A DNA stretch of 64,000 bases, taken from positions 558,001 through 622,000 of the forward strand of contig NZ_BHVV01000001.1 of assembly GCF_003865015.1 (NCBI RefSeq), given 5' to 3'. The notes beneath the pieces were generated by a model, which saw only the letters and a list, made by a program, of their open reading frames with translations, was not told where the DNA came from and searched no databases. Every line of letters begins with the position of its first letter. Position 1 is the first letter of the stretch. The position numbers and the translations under genes are program-made. This document shows positions 61,103 through 64,000 of this stretch, in pieces. The stretch comes from Sulfurisoma sediminicola (GTDB taxonomy: Bacteria > Pseudomonadota > Gammaproteobacteria > Burkholderiales > Rhodocyclaceae).

Positions 61103-62305
61103 ATGGGTCGGATCCTTGCCGTCGAGCCGCAAATGCCCATGCCCGGAATATCCCTGTTGCCCCTGTCGCGCTTCGCCGTGGCTGCCCTGGTGCTGACCGC
61201 CGCCGCCTCCTGTTCCGGCGCGTCGGGCCCGGCCGGAGACTGCGGTGAGCCCGGGCAATGGCTGATCGCCACGAAAGCGGGCGTCGCGCCGACCGGCGCC
61301 GCCCCCCTGCTCGATCGCATGGCCGCGCAGCAGGCGGTGCTGCTCGGCGAGGCTCACGACAGCGCCGAGGACCACCGCTGGCAGCTGCACGTCCTGGCGC
61401 AGTTGCACTCGCGCCGGCCGCAGCTCGCGATCGGTTTCGAGATGTTCCCGCGGCGACTGCAGCCGGTGCTGGACCAGTGGGTGGCCGGCACGCTGTCCGA
61501 AGCCGAATTCCTGAAGCGCTCCGAATGGGACAAGGTCTGGGTCTACGACGCCCGCGACTACCTGCCACTGTTCCACTATGCGCGCATGAACCGCATCCCG
61601 ATGCTGGCGCTCAACGTCGAGCGCAGCCTGGTCGAGGCCGTCGGCAGGCAGGGCTGGGACGCGGTGCCCGCGGCGCAGAAGGAAGGCGTCAGCCGTCCCG
61701 CCGCGCCCACGCCCGAATACCGCAAGACCTTGCGCACGGTGTTCGACCACCATCCGGCGAAGCAGCGGGGAGAGGAGACCTTCCCCCGCTACGTCGAGGC
61801 GCAGACGGTGTGGGACCGCGCGATGGCGCAGCCCATCGCCGACCATCTCAAGAAACAGCCGGGGGCGCTCGTCGTCGCCATTCTCGGCGTCGGCCACGTC
61901 CGCCACGGCCACGGCGTCGCCCACCAGCTCAAGGACCTCGGCGTCGCACGCGTCGGCGCCCTGCTGACCTGGGACCAGGCCGATGCCTGCGCCGGCATCG
62001 TGCCGGGGCTGGCCGACGCCGTCTATGTCGTCAAGGCGCCGGCCGCCAACCCGCCGCGCCTGGGCGTGGCGATGGAACCGGCGAAGGAAGGCATCCGCAT
62101 CGCCAGCGTGCAGGCCGGCAGCGTGGCCGAGCAGGCCGGGCTCAAGGGCGGCGACATCATCGTGACGGCCGCCGGCCAGCCGGCGAAGATCGATGCGCTG
62201 CGCGCGCTGGTGCAGCGCCAGCCGCCCGGCACTTGGCTGCCGCTGAAGGTGAAGCGCGGGACCGAGGAGATCGAGATCGTCGCGCGCTTTCCGGCGCAGC
62301 CATGA
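61103..62305 (+). CDS. ChaN-family lipoprotein with C-terminal PDZ domain
   Basis: The 400-residue protein has a lipoprotein-type signal ending AAASC, and so is probably anchored in the outer membrane. The ChaN-type (haem-binding) domain shows VLLGEAHDSAEDHRWQL, GFEMFPRRLQPV and VAILGVGHVRHGHGVA. The last 90 residues form a PDZ domain (RIASVQAGSVAEQAGLKGGD, WLPLKVKRG). Starts at 61133 and 61139 are also possible and would shorten the signal. The stop overlaps the M1 peptidase start as ATGA, so the two are probably translated together. Confidence 0.88.
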   Translation: MGRILAVEPQMPMPGISLLPLSRFAVAALVLTAAASCSGASGPAGDCGEPGQWLIATKAGVAPTGAAPLLDRMAAQQAVLLGEAHDSAEDHRWQLHVLAQLHSRRPQLAIGFEMFPRRLQPVLDQWVAGTLSEAEFLKRSEWDKVWVYDARDYLPLFHYARMNRIPMLALNVERSLVEAVGRQGWDAVPAAQKEGVSRPAAPTPEYRKTLRTVFDHHPAKQRGEETFPRYVEAQTVWDRAMAQPIADHLKKQPGALVVAILGVGHVRHGHGVAHQLKDLGVARVGALLTWDQADACAGIVPGLADAVYVVKAPAANPPRLGVAMEPAKEGIRIASVQAGSVAEQAGLKGGDIIVTAAGQPAKIDALRALVQRQPPGTWLPLKVKRGTEEIEIVARFPAQP

Positions 62306-64000
62306 GGCGCCTGCTGCTGGCCGCATTGCTCTGGCCGCTGTTCGCGGCGGCCGCGCCGCGGATCGACCTCGAGGTGCGCATCGATCCAGCGAGCCGCCGC
62401 ATGGAGGCGACGGCGACGCTGGCCGACGACAAGGGACTCGCCGACTTCGCGCTGGCGCCGGCATTCGAGATCACCTCGCTGAGCGTCGACGGCCGCAGCA
62501 TGCAGGCGAAGCGCGACGCCCGCGGCCGTTACTCGCTGCCGCCCGGCAGCCGCGAGGCCCGCATCGCCTACCGCGCCACGCTGCAGCCGGCAGCGACGCT
62601 CGACCACCGCGATGTGCTGAGCCACCGTGTGGCCACCGCCGCCCCCGACGGCAGCTTCCTGCCTGGCGCCGCGGGCTGGTACCCCGACCCCGGCAAACCC
62701 TTCGCCTACCGCGTCGCGCTGACGCTGCCCGCCGGCCAGAAGGGCCTGGTGCCGGGCGACCTGGTCAATGAAGCCGATGGCCCGAACGGCTACCGCGCCG
62801 AATACGACTTTCCGCATCCGACCGAGGGCATCGACCTGATGGCCGGGCCCTACGTCGTCGGCGAGCGCGCGCTGAAGCTGCCGAGTGGCCGCAGCATAAG
62901 GCTGCGCACCTGGTTCCATGCCGACCTCGCCGGGCTGTCTGCCGGCTACCTCGAGGACTCGGCGCGCTACATCGAGCGTTACAGCCGGCTCGTCGGCGAC
63001 TACCCGTTCGGCAGCTTCAGCATCGTGGCCAGCCCGACGCCGACCGGATTCGGCATGCCGAGCCTGACCTACCTCGGCCGCGACGTCATTCGCCTGCCCT
63101 TCATCCGCGCCACCTCGCTCGGCCATGAGGTGCTGCACAACTGGTGGGGCAACGGCATCACCCCCGACTGGGCGAGCGGCAACTGGTCCGAGGGCCTGAC
63201 AACCTTCCTCGCCGACTACGCCTACAAGGAAGACGAGGGCGAGGACGCCGCGCGCGAGATGCGCCTCGGCTGGCTGCGCGATCTCGCCGCCGTGCCGCCC
63301 GGCGAGGACACCGCGCTCAGGGACTTCACCTCGCGCCGCCACGGCATCTCGTCCATCGTCGGCTACGACAAGTCGGCGATGGTGTTCCTGATGCTGCGCG
63401 ACGCGATCGGCCGCGAGGCGTTCGAGCGCGGCCTGCGGCTGCTGTGGGAAGGCAGGCGCTTCCGCAGCGCAAGCTGGCGCGACCTCGAGGCCGCCTTCGC
63501 CCAGGCCGCGAGGCGGCCGCTGCGCGGCTTCTTCCGCCAGTGGGTGGAACGGCCCGGCGCACCGGCGCTGCGGATCGAGGCGGCCGAGCGCAGCGGCGCC
63601 TCGATTCGGCTGCGTATCGCACAGTCGGGCGACTACGCGCTGCGCGTTCCCGTACGGCTGGTCCGCGCCGAAGGCAGCGAGACGCGCACCATCGAGACCG
63701 GGCCGGGCACGAAGGCATACTCGCTCGCCGCCGACGCCGGCATCGAGACCGTCGAACTCGATCCCGACTACCGCTTGTGGCGCCGGGTCGATGCCGCGCT
63801 GCTGCCGCCGATCCTGCGCGAGACCTTCGTCTCGCCGCAGACGCGCGCCGTGCTCGCCGGAGAAGACGGGGACGTTCGCGCCGCGGCGCTTGCCCTCGCG
63901 GCTCGCGTGCTCGACGCGCGGCCCGAGCGTCTGGAAGCCGGACCGCCCGGCGGCCCCCTGCTGCTGCTCGGCCTGGCGCCGGCCGTCGATGCCTGGCTCG
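62302..64000 (+). CDS. M1-family metallopeptidase, C-terminus cut by window edge
   Basis: The visible 566 residues start with a signal peptide (MRRLLLAALLWPLFAAAAPR). The M1 zinc motif HEVLHNWW (HExxH) follows, and NWSEGLTTF supplies the third ligand, Glu. The GxMxN motif is not in the usual place; FGMPSLTYLGRD stands where it would be. Since the protein is open at base 64000, the full length is unknown. It lies behind the ChaN-PDZ gene with a four-base overlap, suggesting a joint secreted or periplasmic role, perhaps peptide processing. Confidence 0.9.
   Translation, partial: MRRLLLAALLWPLFAAAAPRIDLEVRIDPASRRMEATATLADDKGLADFALAPAFEITSLSVDGRSMQAKRDARGRYSLPPGSREARIAYRATLQPAATLDHRDVLSHRVATAAPDGSFLPGAAGWYPDPGKPFAYRVALTLPAGQKGLVPGDLVNEADGPNGYRAEYDFPHPTEGIDLMAGPYVVGERALKLPSGRSIRLRTWFHADLAGLSAGYLEDSARYIERYSRLVGDYPFGSFSIVASPTPTGFGMPSLTYLGRDVIRLPFIRATSLGHEVLHNWWGNGITPDWASGNWSEGLTTFLADYAYKEDEGEDAAREMRLGWLRDLAAVPPGEDTALRDFTSRRHGISSIVGYDKSAMVFLMLRDAIGREAFERGLRLLWEGRRFRSASWRDLEAAFAQAARRPLRGFFRQWVERPGAPALRIEAAERSGASIRLRIAQSGDYALRVPVRLVRAEGSETRTIETGPGTKAYSLAADAGIETVELDPDYRLWRRVDAALLPPILRETFVSPQTRAVLAGEDGDVRAAALALAARVLDARPERLEAGPPGGPLLLLGLAPAVDAWL

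Overview
The window is GC-rich (about 70% G+C in a sampled line, dropping to the mid-50s in one stretch) and densely packed. Genes run in operons whose stop and start codons commonly overlap as ATGA, GTGA, TGATG or TAATG. The gene set (class I PHA synthase, WaaC/WaaA, RapZ, UbiX, tandem RND pumps, ArgS-SPOR-DsbA order, PHA and FNR-type signals) points to a betaproteobacterium, most likely of the Rhodocyclales. The genus cannot be fixed from the sequence alone. No tRNA, rRNA, insertion sequence or CRISPR array was found.

Region 1 (1-28084, almost all minus strand) is a surface-polysaccharide locus. It encodes four GT4-type and one GT2-type glycosyltransferases, a UDP-GlcNAc 2-epimerase (WecB), a TviB-type UDP-HexNAc 6-dehydrogenase, a UDP-uronate epimerase, three asparagine-synthase-like amidotransferases, five SAM methyltransferases, two sulfotransferases, a NodB-like deacetylase, an acyltransferase-3 protein, a FemAB-like protein, an ABC-2 exporter (Wzm plus Wzt with a C-terminal domain) and a MarR-type EPS regulator. 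The inferred product is a heavily decorated, uronic-acid-containing glycan (amidated, sulfated, methylated, acylated) exported by the ABC pathway. One small gene (11841-12490) is split by a seven-base homopolymer.

Region 2 (28093-32677) holds the plus-strand LPS inner-core genes waaC and waaA, facing a TolC-type outer-membrane protein, a cytoplasmic rhodanese and pcm on the minus strand. Region 3 (32717-41731) has two tandem RND efflux systems; the second operon starts with a TetR repressor whose promoter carries a near-perfect 36-bp palindrome. Region 4 (41792-46817) contains a LON-domain protein, ubiX, a Gx-transporter, a NusG-II protein, rapZ, a higBA toxin-antitoxin pair, two very small proteins and HMG-CoA lyase.

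Region 5 (46966-56178, plus strand) carries an MBL-fold hydrolase and phaC, closed by a strong terminator. A PIN-domain protein, a metallophosphoesterase and a Ser/Thr kinase fused to a universal-stress domain follow. Next comes a secreted rhodanese behind an FNR-like box, then a PSE-family transporter with a 42-residue membrane protein, a UspA protein and a SRPBCC-like protein. Region 6 (56173-64000) holds an SDR, dsbA, a SPOR protein and argS (minus strand), a SLAC1/TehA transporter, then a ChaN-PDZ lipoprotein and an M1 peptidase that runs off the end. No stretch longer than 300 bases lacks a gene.

Start codons were chosen from operon overlaps, family N-termini, Shine-Dalgarno matches and promoter positions; several very long open frames in these regions are GC-driven shadows and are not annotated.
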